In this document: one piece after another, positions 41,626 to 51,172 of the stretch
How the letters are laid out: each line of letters begins with the position of its first letter
How positions within the stretch are numbered: position 1 is the stretch's first letter
Assembly (NCBI RefSeq): GCF_018688355.1
Contig: NZ_CP061317.1
Location: forward strand, 876,091-940,090
DNA length: 64,000 nucleotides
DNA from: Polynucleobacter sp. AP-Elch-400A-B2
GTDB taxonomy: Bacteria > Pseudomonadota > Gammaproteobacteria > Burkholderiales > Burkholderiaceae
Direction of reading: 5' to 3'
The notes under the pieces: generated by a model
Database searches by the model: none
Told to the model about the DNA's origin: nothing
What the model saw: only the letters and a program-made list of their open reading frames with translations
Program-made: the position numbers and the translations under genes

Positions 41626-42540
41626 ATGAAATACAAAAAACTCAGTCTTAACTACTTAATCGCTACAACATTATTTTTGGGCGCTACATCTGTTTTTGCT
41701 GTCAGCGCAACAATGGATAAGATGAAATCTACTGGTGCCATCACTATGGGTGTCCGCGAATCGTCTATTCCAATGTCATACACCATTGGTGATAGCCGCT
41801 TTGATGGCTATCACGTTGAAGTTTGCCGCATGATTTTGGCTGACGTAAAAGATAAGCTTAGCATGAGCACTTTACGTATTAACTATCAACCCGTGACATC
41901 TCAGAATCGCGTACCTTTAGTTCAAAACGGCACAGTTGATATTGAGTGCGGTACAACGACTAACAATACTGCGCGTGCCAAGGACGTGGGTTTTGCAAAC
42001 ACCCTTTACGTTGAAGAGGTTCGGATTGCAGTCAAAGCAAACTCTGGCATTACTTCAATTGCTCAGCTAGCTGGTAAAAAAGTTGCTACCACTACCGGTA
42101 CTACTTCAGTACAGTTATTACGTAAACATGAAAAAGCCAATGGCGTTAATTTTGACGAAGTATTTGGTAAGGATCATGCTGATAGCTTCTTATTGCTAGA
42201 GTCTGGCCGTGCTGATGCTTTCGTTATGGATGGTTCTATTCTGGCTGGTAATATTGCCAACTCCAAAAATCCAAAGGACTACAAGATTGTTGGTGAGGTA
42301 TTGGCAACTGAGCCTATTGCCATCATGGTCCCCAAAAATGATCCGGAATTTAAGGCTGCAGTAAATGCTGCGATTGCCAAGATTGTGGCTAACGGCAATA
42401 TGCCTAAGCTTTGGAATAAATGGTTCTTAGCTCCAATTCCACCTAAGAATATTGTTGTTGGTCTTGAATTGTCCCCAGCAACTAAAAACGCATGGGCTAA
42501 CCTCAATGATAAGCCTGCTGAAGACTACAACAAAAAATAA
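41626..42540 (+). CDS. gltI: Glutamate/aspartate ABC transporter, periplasmic binding protein
   Basis: 304 residues. Signal peptide (LIATTLFLGATSVFA) then a type II amino-acid binding fold: GAITMGVRESSIPMSY, then VEVCRMIL, then DIECGTTTNNTARAK and a late VPKNDPEF. ECGTTTNN is typical of GltI/BztA-like dicarboxylic amino-acid binders. GGGAG seven bases before ATG 41626 sets the start; the open frame begins at 41602. First gene of a complete gltIJKL operon. Confidence 0.9.
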   Translation: MKYKKLSLNYLIATTLFLGATSVFAVSATMDKMKSTGAITMGVRESSIPMSYTIGDSRFDGYHVEVCRMILADVKDKLSMSTLRINYQPVTSQNRVPLVQNGTVDIECGTTTNNTARAKDVGFANTLYVEEVRIAVKANSGITSIAQLAGKKVATTTGTTSVQLLRKHEKANGVNFDEVFGKDHADSFLLLESGRADAFVMDGSILAGNIANSKNPKDYKIVGEVLATEPIAIMVPKNDPEFKAAVNAAIAKIVANGNMPKLWNKWFLAPIPPKNIVVGLELSPATKNAWANLNDKPAEDYNKK

Positions 42541-42572
42541 TCGGTAGTGATCACTAAATACGAGCCAACCCT

Positions 42573-43361
42573 ATGTCTTTAGATTTAGGTGTTTTTTGTA
42601 AGAACACCTTAGACGGAGAAGTGGTGGATCACTGCTTCTCCGCGCTGTTTGGCTTAGCTCAAAATAGTGATCCAAGCTATCTAGATTGGCTGATGAAGGC
42701 CTGGGGCTGGACTTTGGCGGTAGCAGCCCTAAGCTTGATGATTGCTTTCATTCTGGGTGCGGTGATGGGTACCCTCCGTACTCTGCCAGCTACCAGCTTT
42801 CTGAATAGATGGTTAATTCGTATTTCTACTGCTTGGGTGGAGCTATTCAGAAACATCCCCATTTTGGTACAAGTCTTTCTTTGGTATCACGTCATTCCAT
42901 CTTTTGTATTGCCCTTAAAGTCTTTGCCATCTTATTGGTTAGTGAGTATTGCTCTGGGTTTCTTTACATCTGCTCGTATAGCTGAGCAGGTCAGGGCGGG
43001 TATTCAATCCCTACCTAGCGGACAAACGGCTGCTGCAACTGCATTAGGCTTAACAACCCTGCAAAGTTACCGTTACGTTATCTTGCCAATGGCATTACGG
43101 ATTGTGATGCCACCACTGACCTCGGAGTGTATGAATCTCATTAAAAACTCCTCCGTGGCTTTTGCGGTTTCTGTACCAGAGCTAACCTTATTTGCAATGC
43201 AGGCCCAAGAAGAAACATCTAAGGGTGTTGAAATCTACTTAGCAGTGACCTTGCTATACGCGCTTTCGGCATTCGCAGTGAATCGAGTAATGACGCTAAT
43301 TGAAAAGCGTAATCGTATTCCGGGTTTTATTGTTTCCAATGACGCAAGCTTGGCTCACTAG
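42573..43361 (+). CDS. gltJ: Glutamate/aspartate ABC transporter permease
   Basis: 262-residue HisM/GltJ-type membrane permease with about five transmembrane helices. The ABC-contact loop EQVRAGIQSLPSGQTAAATAL is conserved, and WVELFRNIPILVQVF is the family entry segment. It follows gltI by 32 bp. Confidence 0.92.
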   Translation: MSLDLGVFCKNTLDGEVVDHCFSALFGLAQNSDPSYLDWLMKAWGWTLAVAALSLMIAFILGAVMGTLRTLPATSFLNRWLIRISTAWVELFRNIPILVQVFLWYHVIPSFVLPLKSLPSYWLVSIALGFFTSARIAEQVRAGIQSLPSGQTAAATALGLTTLQSYRYVILPMALRIVMPPLTSECMNLIKNSSVAFAVSVPELTLFAMQAQEETSKGVEIYLAVTLLYALSAFAVNRVMTLIEKRNRIPGFIVSNDASLAH

Positions 43362-43380
43362 ATGTTGATGGGGCTATGAC

Positions 43381-44049
43381 ATGTTGAGCTTAGATCTGAG
43401 TTTTTATAATTGGGAATTATTTACCAACTATATTTTGAAGGGCCTAGTATTTAGTGTTCAGTTAACTGTCTTTGCAACAGTGGGAGGGATCCTATTTGGG
43501 ACATTTTTAGCTTTAATGCGTTTGTCTGGAAGGCCAGCATTGGTATATCCCGCAACCTTTTACGTAAATACAATGCGATCCATTCCCTTGGTAATGGTGA
43601 TCCTCTGGTTTTTCTTGCTGATCCCGATGTTAATTGGCAGACCCATTGGCGCTGATCTTTCGGCCACGATTACTTTCATTGCATTTGAGGCGGCATTTTT
43701 CTCGGAGATTGTGCGCGCTGGTATTCAATCCGTGCCGAAGGGTCAGAGCTATGCAGGGGAAGCCTTGGGTATGACTTATGGCCAGAACATGCGTCTGGTA
43801 GTTTTGCCCCAAGCTTTTAGAAATATGATCCCTGTTTTTATGACTCAGACCATTGTTTTGTTTCAAGATACCTCATTGGTCTATGCCATTGGCGCATACG
43901 ATCTACTTAAGGGATTTGAGATTGCTGGTAAAAATTATGGCCGCCCAATTGAAACCTATATTTTGGCTGCAGCAACTTATTTTGTAATTTGTTTCTCGCT
44001 CTCTAAAGTAGTTCGTAAGATACAAGCTAGAGTCGCCATTATTCGCTAA
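43381..44049 (+). CDS. gltK: Glutamate/aspartate ABC transporter permease
   Basis: 222-residue partner permease. MRSIPLVMVILWFF and the EAA loop SEIVRAGIQSVPKGQSYAGE are present. Nineteen bases after gltJ. Confidence 0.92.
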   Translation: MLSLDLSFYNWELFTNYILKGLVFSVQLTVFATVGGILFGTFLALMRLSGRPALVYPATFYVNTMRSIPLVMVILWFFLLIPMLIGRPIGADLSATITFIAFEAAFFSEIVRAGIQSVPKGQSYAGEALGMTYGQNMRLVVLPQAFRNMIPVFMTQTIVLFQDTSLVYAIGAYDLLKGFEIAGKNYGRPIETYILAAATYFVICFSLSKVVRKIQARVAIIR

Positions 44050-44079
44050 TCTCATCCGGTATAAATTAAATAGATCATC

Positions 44080-44814
44080 ATGATTGAACTTCAAAACGTG
44101 TCCAAATGGTATGGCTCATTTCAGGTACTCACTGATTGCTCAACATCGATTCAAAAAGGTGAGGTGGTGGTAATTTGCGGCCCCTCTGGCTCTGGTAAAT
44201 CCACTCTGATTAAAACCATTAACGCGCTCGAGCCCTTTCAGGCAGGTGAGATTACGGTTGATGGAATTGCGCTACATGACCCAAAAACTAATCTACCCAA
44301 ACTGCGTTCACGTGTTGGTATGGTGTTTCAACACTTTGAGCTTTTTCCACATCTCAGTGTTACCGAAAATCTAACGCTTGCTCAAATGAGAGTCTTAGGT
44401 AGGTCGGCAGATGAAGCTAAGACGCATGGCCTGAAGTATTTAGAGCGTGTTGGGCTAATGGCTCAAAAGGACAAGTTTCCTGGGCAGTTGTCTGGTGGTC
44501 AGCAGCAACGAGTTGCGATTGCGCGTGCTTTGAGCATGGATCCGATCGTGATGTTATTTGATGAGCCAACGTCAGCCTTGGACCCCGAGATGGTGGGAGA
44601 GGTATTGGATGTCATGGTGAAACTCGCTCATGAAGGGATGACAATGTGCTGCGTTACCCATGAAATGGGTTTCGCTCGCAAGGTGAGTCACCGCGTGATT
44701 TTTATGGATCAAGGCAAAATCATTGAGGACTGCACTAAAGACGAGTTCTTTGGCAATCCAGAAGCGAGATCACCGAGAGCCAAAGATTTTCTTTCAAAAA
44801 TCTTAGATCACTGA
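44080..44814 (+). CDS. gltL: Glutamate/aspartate ABC transporter ATPase
   Basis: 244-residue ATPase. Walker A GPSGSGKSTL, Q-loop MVFQHFELFPH, signature LSGGQQQRVAIARAL, Walker B VMLFDEPTSALD and the switch His in CVTHEMGFA. It closes the gltIJKL operon. Confidence 0.95.
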   Translation: MIELQNVSKWYGSFQVLTDCSTSIQKGEVVVICGPSGSGKSTLIKTINALEPFQAGEITVDGIALHDPKTNLPKLRSRVGMVFQHFELFPHLSVTENLTLAQMRVLGRSADEAKTHGLKYLERVGLMAQKDKFPGQLSGGQQQRVAIARALSMDPIVMLFDEPTSALDPEMVGEVLDVMVKLAHEGMTMCCVTHEMGFARKVSHRVIFMDQGKIIEDCTKDEFFGNPEARSPRAKDFLSKILDH

Positions 44815-44865
44815 CCTCAACTTCCATTTTAATAAATGCGACTATGCCATTAGCAGATCGTTAAT

Positions 44866-45639
44866 CTATTGAGCGAGCTTCGGTAACTTTTTAGAATTCG
44901 CAGGCAAAGTCAACACAATCTTCGGATCAACTTTTAGGATCTTCTTATCTTTATCCGGGTAGTCAACTCGCGTCAATAAATCAGCAATCAGATTAAGGTG
45001 TGCAAGCTTTTTATCATTGGCACTGACAACGGTCCATGGGGCATCTGATGAGCTGGTTTTCTTGAGCATGCTATTTCTAGCATCTGAATAGGCATCCCAC
45101 ATCTTCTGAGCTTTTTGGTCTATTGGACTAATCTTCCATTGCTTTAGTGGATCTTTGGCGCGATCCTTGAGCCTGGCTGCTTGCTCTTCTTTGCTGATGT
45201 CTAGGTAATACTTCATTAGCTGAATATCCGATCCAACTAGTAAAGATTCAAAATCATTGACTGTATTCATAAACTGCTTGTACTGCGCATCAGTGCAAAA
45301 TCCCATGACTTTTTCAACGCCCGCACGGTTATACCAACTGCGGTTGAACAATACGAATTCACCAGCAGTCGGTAGCTGCGCAATATATCTTTGGAAGTGC
45401 CATTCACCTTCCTCGCGAGGGGAGGGCTTGTTCAAAGCAACCACTCGACTATCTCTGGGGCTTAAATGTTCGGTAATGCTTTTGATTGAGCCATCTTTAC
45501 CAGCAGTGTCACGCCCCTCTAAGATGACTAAGAGACGCTTACCTGTTTGAATAATGTGACGCTGAAGTTTGACTAATTCAATTTGAAGAAGTCTGAGGTC
45601 TGCCTCGTAAGTATGTTCATGAATTTCTGATTTACTCAC
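44866..45639 (-). CDS. ppk2: Polyphosphate kinase 2 (PPK2)
   Basis: 257 residues. Walker A-like EGRDTAGKDGSIK, the PPK2 signature HLSPRDSRVVALNKPS and the lid motif FNRSWYNRAGVE. PPK2 enzymes pass phosphate between polyphosphate and nucleotides (ADP/GDP to ATP/GTP or the reverse). The second half, DISKEEQAARLKDR, is family-typical. It lies 25 bp downstream of the histone-H1-like gene on the same strand, so the two share a transcript. Confidence 0.92.
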   Translation of the reverse strand: MSKSEIHEHTYEADLRLLQIELVKLQRHIIQTGKRLLVILEGRDTAGKDGSIKSITEHLSPRDSRVVALNKPSPREEGEWHFQRYIAQLPTAGEFVLFNRSWYNRAGVEKVMGFCTDAQYKQFMNTVNDFESLLVGSDIQLMKYYLDISKEEQAARLKDRAKDPLKQWKISPIDQKAQKMWDAYSDARNSMLKKTSSSDAPWTVVSANDKKLAHLNLIADLLTRVDYPDKDKKILKVDPKIVLTLPANSKKLPKLAQ

Positions 45640-45664
45640 GGGCAGCCTTCACTTATGCAATTGA

Positions 45665-45958
45665 CTATGCAGCAGTAGGTGTTTCTGGGGCCACTTTTTT
45701 AACAACAACTCTCTTTGCTACAGCCTTTTTAGCGGGAGCTTTTTTTGCCGGTACTTTCTTAGCTACGACTTTTTTAACGGCTGCTTTTTTTGCAGGAACT
45801 TTTTTCGCTACTGCTTTTTTGGAGGCTACCTTTTTGGCTGGCGCTTTTTTCTCGAGCTTATCTAAGGCTTTCGCTAATTTGTCGATGAGTTTTTCTCTAT
45901 CTACCTCGAGCTTGTCTAGTTTTTTCAATAACTGCTTCACTAATTTTTTTTGACTCAT
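45665..45958 (-). CDS. Histone H1-like Lys/Ala-rich protein
   Basis: 97 residues. A helical N-terminus (LVKQLLKKLDKLEVDREKL) precedes a tail made of PAKKA, VAKKV and KKAVAKK repeats, like AlgP/HctB/H1-like bacterial proteins that bind DNA non-specifically. AAAGGA stands upstream. It is co-transcribed with ppk2. The repetitive tail makes its length prone to change. Confidence 0.85.
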   Translation of the reverse strand: MSQKKLVKQLLKKLDKLEVDREKLIDKLAKALDKLEKKAPAKKVASKKAVAKKVPAKKAAVKKVVAKKVPAKKAPAKKAVAKRVVVKKVAPETPTAA

Positions 45959-46103
45959 GGTGTATTCCTTTCAAGAGAGTACTGTTTATTCAATCTGCGT
46001 AAATAGCTGATGTCTAGCTCTTGATCCTACGTTTTATTAGGATGAGTTTCAAGCGATTGTGACAGTCGGAGCCACTTTTAATTTGGTGCTACATTGGGTT
46101 GAT

Positions 46104-47276
46104 ATGTTGAAAACATTATTCTCCCTCCCACGAACGGTTTGGCTCATCGGTCTGATTAGCTTTGTGAATGATGCTGCAAGTGAGATGCTTTACCCTTTGA
46201 TGCCTCTATATCTTGCCACCGTGCTCATGGCTGGCCCTAAGGCCCTGGGCTTAATTGAGGGGATTGCAGAGGCTACATCCAGTATTTTTAAGCTGGTGTC
46301 TGGTGTGATTGTCGATCACACTAAAAAAACCAAGCCTTGGATTGTGATTGGTTATTTCTTGGCTGGGATTGGTAGACCCTTGATTGCGATCGCCAATTCT
46401 TGGACCTGGTTTTTATGTATTCGGTTTACAGATCGTCTTGGTAAGGGGCTCAGAAGCTCTCCGCGGGATGCTCTATTGGCAGAGAGCGTTGCGCCCAACC
46501 AGCGCGGCATTACCTTCGGCTTGCATCGTTCTATGGACAATGCTGGTGCAGTCTTCGGACCTTTGATGGCAGCATTTTTACTGTGGATGCAGGTTCCACT
46601 GCGGGATATCTTTTTATGGGCAATCGTGCCCGGCATCGTTGCTGTAGTTTTGGCCCTTTGTCTCAAAGAACCCCCTCGCGAGCAAGTGGCAGTGAAGCCA
46701 TTTTCTTGGTCGCTTGAGGGCCTTCCACCACAATTTAAACGCTACATTTTGGTTGCTGGAATTTTTGCCCTAGCTAATTCATCGGATATGTTTTTATTAT
46801 TAAGGGCAAGGGAGCTTGGTGTGCCTCAAGAGCAAATCCCTTTATTGTGGGCAGCCATCTCTTTAATCACCACCATCTTTGGAACGCCGCTATCGGCACT
46901 CTCAGATCGATTCAGTCGCAAGCACTTTATTCTGATTGCTTGGGCTGCTTTTGCATTCTTTTATATTGCAATGAGTTTTTCTGGAATCTCTTTATGGATG
47001 CTCTGTGGATTATTCGCAATTTATGGATTATTTAAGGCGGCAACCGAAGGGGTAGAAAAGGCTTTAGTGGCAGACTTGGCTCCCCAAGGAATGGCTGGCA
47101 CCGCCTTTGGTTGGTTTAACCTGATTTCCGGCTTGATGCTCTTGCCAGCTTCCCTCATATTTGGTTGGCTTTATGAATCATTTAGCCCCAGTTATGCCTT
47201 TTTGTTCTCAGGCTCGTGTGCTGTCTTAGCCTTTCTTTTGCTGGCTTTTTGGGTATTTCATTCTCATCAAGAGTAG
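46104..47276 (+). CDS. MFS transporter
   Basis: About 390 residues with 11-12 transmembrane segments. FTDRLGKGLRSSPRDALLAES is the conserved loop 2-3 signature of a Major Facilitator subgroup with unknown substrate, and LSDRFSRKHFILIAW is the mid-protein repeat. ATG at 46104 is chosen; the frame is open back to a GTG at 46059. It diverges from the H1-like/ppk2 unit. Confidence 0.85.
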   Translation: MLKTLFSLPRTVWLIGLISFVNDAASEMLYPLMPLYLATVLMAGPKALGLIEGIAEATSSIFKLVSGVIVDHTKKTKPWIVIGYFLAGIGRPLIAIANSWTWFLCIRFTDRLGKGLRSSPRDALLAESVAPNQRGITFGLHRSMDNAGAVFGPLMAAFLLWMQVPLRDIFLWAIVPGIVAVVLALCLKEPPREQVAVKPFSWSLEGLPPQFKRYILVAGIFALANSSDMFLLLRARELGVPQEQIPLLWAAISLITTIFGTPLSALSDRFSRKHFILIAWAAFAFFYIAMSFSGISLWMLCGLFAIYGLFKAATEGVEKALVADLAPQGMAGTAFGWFNLISGLMLLPASLIFGWLYESFSPSYAFLFSGSCAVLAFLLLAFWVFHSHQE

Positions 47277-47324
47277 CGAGTTAATATTTAACCTTACGTA
47301 CCATCATTAAAAGAAGGCATCTAT

Positions 47325-48329
47325 ATGCGTCTATCCATCAAATACATCTTTTCCATTAGCTTCTTACTCTTGAGTTCTATGGCTGCAGCTCAAAAAAATG
47401 ATGCCATTATTCAGACAGGGCAAGTGCAGGAGGCCATAGCCCGAGGCGCAATTCTTTGGGATGTGCGCGATGAAAAGAGTTACTTAGAGGGGCATATTCC
47501 TGGTGCAATCAATATTGGTGATGCAGGCAACATTCTGAGAGATGCAAACAAAGAAGACTACATCGCCACTGCAAAAATTCAAGCCATTTTTAATGCTGCT
47601 GGACTTGATGTGAATAAAGATGTTGTGGTGTATGGCTCTCGTGGAAATCCATATGCTTACTTCGGCCTTTATACGGTTCAGTATTTTGGTGGTAAGCAGG
47701 CCCAAATCTATCATGACGGCATTGATGCTTGGAAGTCAGCTGGATTAGCTCTTCAAAAGGAGCGCCCCAATCTTACGGCCGTCTCCGTAGCTCTCGTGCC
47801 TCAACCCCAGTTGCTAGTGACGAATGAGGAGATGCTCAAGTTAGCTCAATCTAAATCAGTCCAGATTATTGATGTGCGCACTCCTGATGAGTTTTATGGC
47901 AAAGATGTTCGTGCGATTCGAGGGGGCCATATACCCAATGCTATCAATATTCCTTACGAGGAAAATTGGCAGGACCCTGCAACGTCTATTAAGCTTGGCA
48001 AGAAGCAGGTTTCTGATAATTCTGGAATGACTCTAAAAAGCCAGACAGATCTGAAAAAGTTGTACTCAAGCCTGGATCCTAATCAAGAGACGGTGGTGTA
48101 TTGCCAAAGCGGTGTGCGTGCTGCCGAAACAGCCACAGTCCTCAAAAATCTGGGCTTTAAGAAGGTAAAGGTTTACGACTCATCATGGTTGGGCTGGGGA
48201 AATAACCTCAAGGCCCAAGTGTCCGAGGAAAGCTTCTTAAATGTAGGCGCTCTCAATGCCAAAATATCTGCAATGCAAAACAAGATTACTCAGCTGGAAG
48301 AGGCTTTAAAGGCCAAAAGCAGCAATTAA
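47325..48329 (+). CDS. Exported two-domain rhodanese-like sulfurtransferase
   Basis: 334 residues. Signal peptide (FSISFLLLSSMAAAQ), two rhodanese domains and a C-terminal coiled coil (ISAMQNKITQLEEAL). Domain 2 has the active Cys in VVYCQSGVRAAE; domain 1 has VVVYGSRGNPYAY at the same place, without Cys, so it is probably structural. The periplasmic sulfur acceptor is unknown. Terminator at 48370. Confidence 0.85.
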   Translation: MRLSIKYIFSISFLLLSSMAAAQKNDAIIQTGQVQEAIARGAILWDVRDEKSYLEGHIPGAINIGDAGNILRDANKEDYIATAKIQAIFNAAGLDVNKDVVVYGSRGNPYAYFGLYTVQYFGGKQAQIYHDGIDAWKSAGLALQKERPNLTAVSVALVPQPQLLVTNEEMLKLAQSKSVQIIDVRTPDEFYGKDVRAIRGGHIPNAINIPYEENWQDPATSIKLGKKQVSDNSGMTLKSQTDLKKLYSSLDPNQETVVYCQSGVRAAETATVLKNLGFKKVKVYDSSWLGWGNNLKAQVSEESFLNVGALNAKISAMQNKITQLEEALKAKSSN

Positions 48330-48369
48330 TCCCTTCTATTGGCTGGTCCCTTAGGGCCCTAAAGTGAAA

Positions 48370-48402
48370 AACCCCAGAGAGGAGGCCTTCTGGGGTTTTT
48401 TT
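48370..48402 (+). terminator. Strong bidirectional terminator
   Basis: AACCCCAGA, 10-base loop, TCTGGGGTT, then a further TTTTT. It separates the rhodanese gene from the convergent gene at 48415. Confidence 0.88.
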
Positions 48403-48414
48403 GAGTGAAGCAGA

Positions 48415-48600
48415 TTATTCTGGGTGGAAGTTATTGCTGGCCATAAAGCTAATAGTGCGCTCAAAGCCCAAAATACGGATGTAACGCCAGGCGATATCGC
48501 GGTATTTGCTGTCTAGATAGCCAATAGCGACCTCAGGCGTCCTTTTGGACAAGTCGATCTGTTCAATTGTGCGGGCCCAACGTTTTAGTCTTGTTGACAT
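48415..48600 (-). CDS. Small hypothetical protein, 61 aa
   Basis: MSTRLKRWARTIEQIDLSKR then TPEVAIGYLDSKYRDIAW: a basic helical protein, not recognised. GGAGG lies eight bases before the ATG at 48600, preferred over the upstream frame to 48630. Confidence 0.6.
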   Translation of the reverse strand: MSTRLKRWARTIEQIDLSKRTPEVAIGYLDSKYRDIAWRYIRILGFERTISFMASNNFHPE

Positions 48601-48706
48601 ATTTACTACCTCCATGAGCATACAACGCATGGAAAAGTCGCCGGGATGACAGAGATAAGTAATATTTTTAAAGAAATTAACAAAAACCAGTCAAATTGAT
48701 GGTTTT

Positions 48707-49111
48707 TTATCCTTTAAGGCTGTTTTCTGCCGCGGCCCGCTCCTTTTTTGCTGCCTTAGCCCGGGCTTTAATGGGTTTGAGGAACATCAGCAGACATACA
48801 AACCCAACCGCTCCAATAGCCGTTTCTAGGGCGGCCATCCAGAAATTAACTCCAGTTTCCAAAATACGCACTAAGCCCTCGGTAATATAGAGCAGGATCA
48901 GCATGGAGGCCCATTGCATGGTGTAAACATTGCCTTTCCATAGGCCTGGAATGGCAAATAACAAGGGGATAGCCTTGAGAACGAGCCAAGAGCCTCCTGG
49001 CCTCAGTGGCGAGATAAACCATTCCCAAGCCACGCACAGAATAAATAGGTCAACAAAAGCTGCTGTAGCGATGAGTTGGTAAGGGTTTTTCGAGTGCCAG
49101 TTTTTAAGCAT
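48707..49111 (-). CDS. DUF2069 membrane protein
   Basis: 134 residues with about four transmembrane helices and a Lys/Ala/Glu-rich C-terminus. The segment FAIPGLWKGNVYTMQWASML then LLYITEGLVR is the DUF2069 signature. Function unknown. It follows wrbA by 3 bp, so the pair is an operon, as in other Burkholderiales. Confidence 0.8.
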   Translation of the reverse strand: MLKNWHSKNPYQLIATAAFVDLFILCVAWEWFISPLRPGGSWLVLKAIPLLFAIPGLWKGNVYTMQWASMLILLYITEGLVRILETGVNFWMAALETAIGAVGFVCLLMFLKPIKARAKAAKKERAAAENSLKG

Positions 49112-49114
49112 AAA

Positions 49115-49717
49115 TTACCCTTGATTGAGTTTGAGTGCTGCAATTGCCAGGCGTTTACCCTGGGCAATGGCTAGGCGCTGTTCTTCAGCGCTAATCGGTG
49201 CTCGACCATCAGCATGTGCCAGGTGGGTAACGCCATAAGGACTGCCACCGCTTGAGGTACTCATCAGGTCGGGTTCACTATACGGAATACCCATGAGCAT
49301 CATGCCGTGGTGAAGTAGGGGAATCATCATAGTCAGAAGGGTGCTTTCTTGACCGCCGTGCAGGCTGCCTGAACTAGTAAAGACGCAGGCTGGTTTACCA
49401 ACGAGAGCCCCATTGAGCCATTCTGAGGAACTGCCATCCCAAAAGTATTTCATGGGAGCGGCCATATTGCCAAAGCGCGTAGGGGAGCCTAGAGCTAGAC
49501 CAATACATTCCTTTAAATCGGCATATTCAACATAGGGGGCGCCATCAGTTGGGACAGCAGCTTCCGTAGCCTCGCATACTGCGGAGATCGCTGGCACGGT
49601 GCGTAGCCTGGCGTTAACACCCGGCATACTTTCAATACCTTCAGCAATCAGTCGAGCTAAGTCTCGGGTTGCTCCATAGCGTGAGTAGTACAAAACTAAA
49701 ATGTCAGATTGGCTCAT
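49115..49717 (-). CDS. wrbA: NAD(P)H:quinone oxidoreductase WrbA
   Basis: 200-residue flavodoxin-like FMN protein that reduces quinones with two electrons. ILVLYYSRYGATRDLARLI binds the FMN phosphate, GSPTRFGNMAAPMKYF and TSSGSLHGGQESTLL are the WrbA motifs. It is divergent from the YihY-family gene, with starts almost touching. Confidence 0.93.
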   Translation of the reverse strand: MSQSDILVLYYSRYGATRDLARLIAEGIESMPGVNARLRTVPAISAVCEATEAAVPTDGAPYVEYADLKECIGLALGSPTRFGNMAAPMKYFWDGSSSEWLNGALVGKPACVFTSSGSLHGGQESTLLTMMIPLLHHGMMLMGIPYSEPDLMSTSSGGSPYGVTHLAHADGRAPISAEEQRLAIAQGKRLAIAALKLNQG

Positions 49718-50596
49718 ATGGTTCTCTTATCTCTTATGATATGGGCGATGCGGCTTATTCAGAATCCTCAATTATGGCTCTCTCTTGGAAAAGAGATCTG
49801 GGAGCGTAACCGGGGTCAAAATCTAAAGCAAGTAGCGGCTAGCCTGGCCTATACTACTACGCTGGCCTTGATTCCGATGCTAACGGTGGCTTCCATTTTG
49901 ATTGGCTATCTCCCCAGCGTGGTGCGAATTAAGTATGCCTTTCAGGCCTGGTTGCTAGACACCTATATGCCAGGGGGCTTAAATCAGCAGGTCTTTAATT
50001 ATTTGGATCAATTTTCAGCGCAGGCCAAAGGCCTTACCTTGATTGGTTTGCTCGGCTTGGTAATTACGACCATCATGACGTTGGCAGTGATTGAAAACGC
50101 CTTTAATCAGATCTTTCGCATCTCTGAAAGGCGACCGATTTTGAAGAAGATTGCGATCTATTCCTCTGCAACCATATTGGGACCCATCCTTTTAGGTATT
50201 GGAACTTACTTAAGCGGTCTTCTATTTAGTGCGGCAGAGGGTTGGACGGAAACTCTGAGCTTTGGTTTGGGTTTTGTGGCAACGGTGGTACCCATACTTC
50301 TGGCCATGGCCGTATTCTCAGTAGCTTACAAAATCCTCCCTTATGCCCAAATTGAGTGGCGTGATGCTTTGAGCGGTGCCTTCTTTGCAGCCCTCACTTT
50401 TGAGTTAATGAAGTTTGGATTTGGTCTCTTTTTAGGTAATGTCGGTTTTTACAAAACGGTCTATGGTGCTTTTGCGATCTTTCCTTTAGCGCTGATTTGG
50501 ATTTACCTGACCTGGTGGATCACCTTGGCTGGGGCGGTCTTGGTTGCCAATCTTCCCAGCATTCGGAATGGGTTGCTTAGGGTTATTCGTTACTGA
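49718..50596 (+). CDS. YihY/BrkB-family inner-membrane protein
   Basis: About 292 residues, six transmembrane helices. ASLAYTTTLALIPMLTVAS is the conserved family entry and GFYKTVYGAFAIFPLALIWIYL the conserved end. Function is not settled despite the old 'ribonuclease BN' label. The start could be ATG 49718, 49736 or 49748; no clear ribosome-binding site. Confidence 0.85.
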   Translation: MVLLSLMIWAMRLIQNPQLWLSLGKEIWERNRGQNLKQVAASLAYTTTLALIPMLTVASILIGYLPSVVRIKYAFQAWLLDTYMPGGLNQQVFNYLDQFSAQAKGLTLIGLLGLVITTIMTLAVIENAFNQIFRISERRPILKKIAIYSSATILGPILLGIGTYLSGLLFSAAEGWTETLSFGLGFVATVVPILLAMAVFSVAYKILPYAQIEWRDALSGAFFAALTFELMKFGFGLFLGNVGFYKTVYGAFAIFPLALIWIYLTWWITLAGAVLVANLPSIRNGLLRVIRY

Positions 50597-50673
50597 AATA
50601 CTGCTCATGCCGCTTGATTCCTTGGGGGCATAAGCATATATTGGTTCAATCAGAACCCATTGCTGGAGATCCA

Positions 50674-51129
50674 ATGAAAGTTTGCGACATATTGCGCGTT
50701 AAGGGCAGCACACTATTTACAGTGGCACCGGATACTGCTTTGCAAACTGCCGTCTTGGTGATGAGTGAGCATGACATCGGTTCATTGGTAGTGATGGAGT
50801 ACGACAAACTGGTGGGTATCCTGACATTCCGTGAAGTGATTGCAGCCTTAGCAAAAAACCATGGCAAATTAGATGAGCTCAAAGTCCAAGGCGTCATGAA
50901 TGCCAAGCCCTTGACATGCAATATGGAGACAGATATTGACGAGGTTCGCCGCATGATGCTAGTTGACCATGCCCGTTACTTGCCGGTGATTGATCAAAAG
51001 ATGCTGATGGGTGTGATTTCTTTCTACGACGTGGCTAAATCCGTTGTTGAGGCTCAGGACTTTGAAAACACGATGCTCAAGGCTTACATCCGCGACTGGC
51101 CAGAAGAGGTCGAAAAAGCTAATCCATAG
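50674..51129 (+). CDS. CBS-domain pair protein
   Basis: 151 residues with two CBS motifs (TALQTAVLVMSEHDIGSLVV and DEVRRMMLVDHARYLPVID). CBS pairs bind adenosyl compounds. GGAGA lies before ATG 50674; the frame is open to 50614. It stands between the YihY gene and aroC. Confidence 0.87.
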   Translation: MKVCDILRVKGSTLFTVAPDTALQTAVLVMSEHDIGSLVVMEYDKLVGILTFREVIAALAKNHGKLDELKVQGVMNAKPLTCNMETDIDEVRRMMLVDHARYLPVIDQKMLMGVISFYDVAKSVVEAQDFENTMLKAYIRDWPEEVEKANP

Positions 51130-51172
51130 GCTCAGCCTAGCCCAAGCCCCCGAGCAATGACATAATGTCAAT

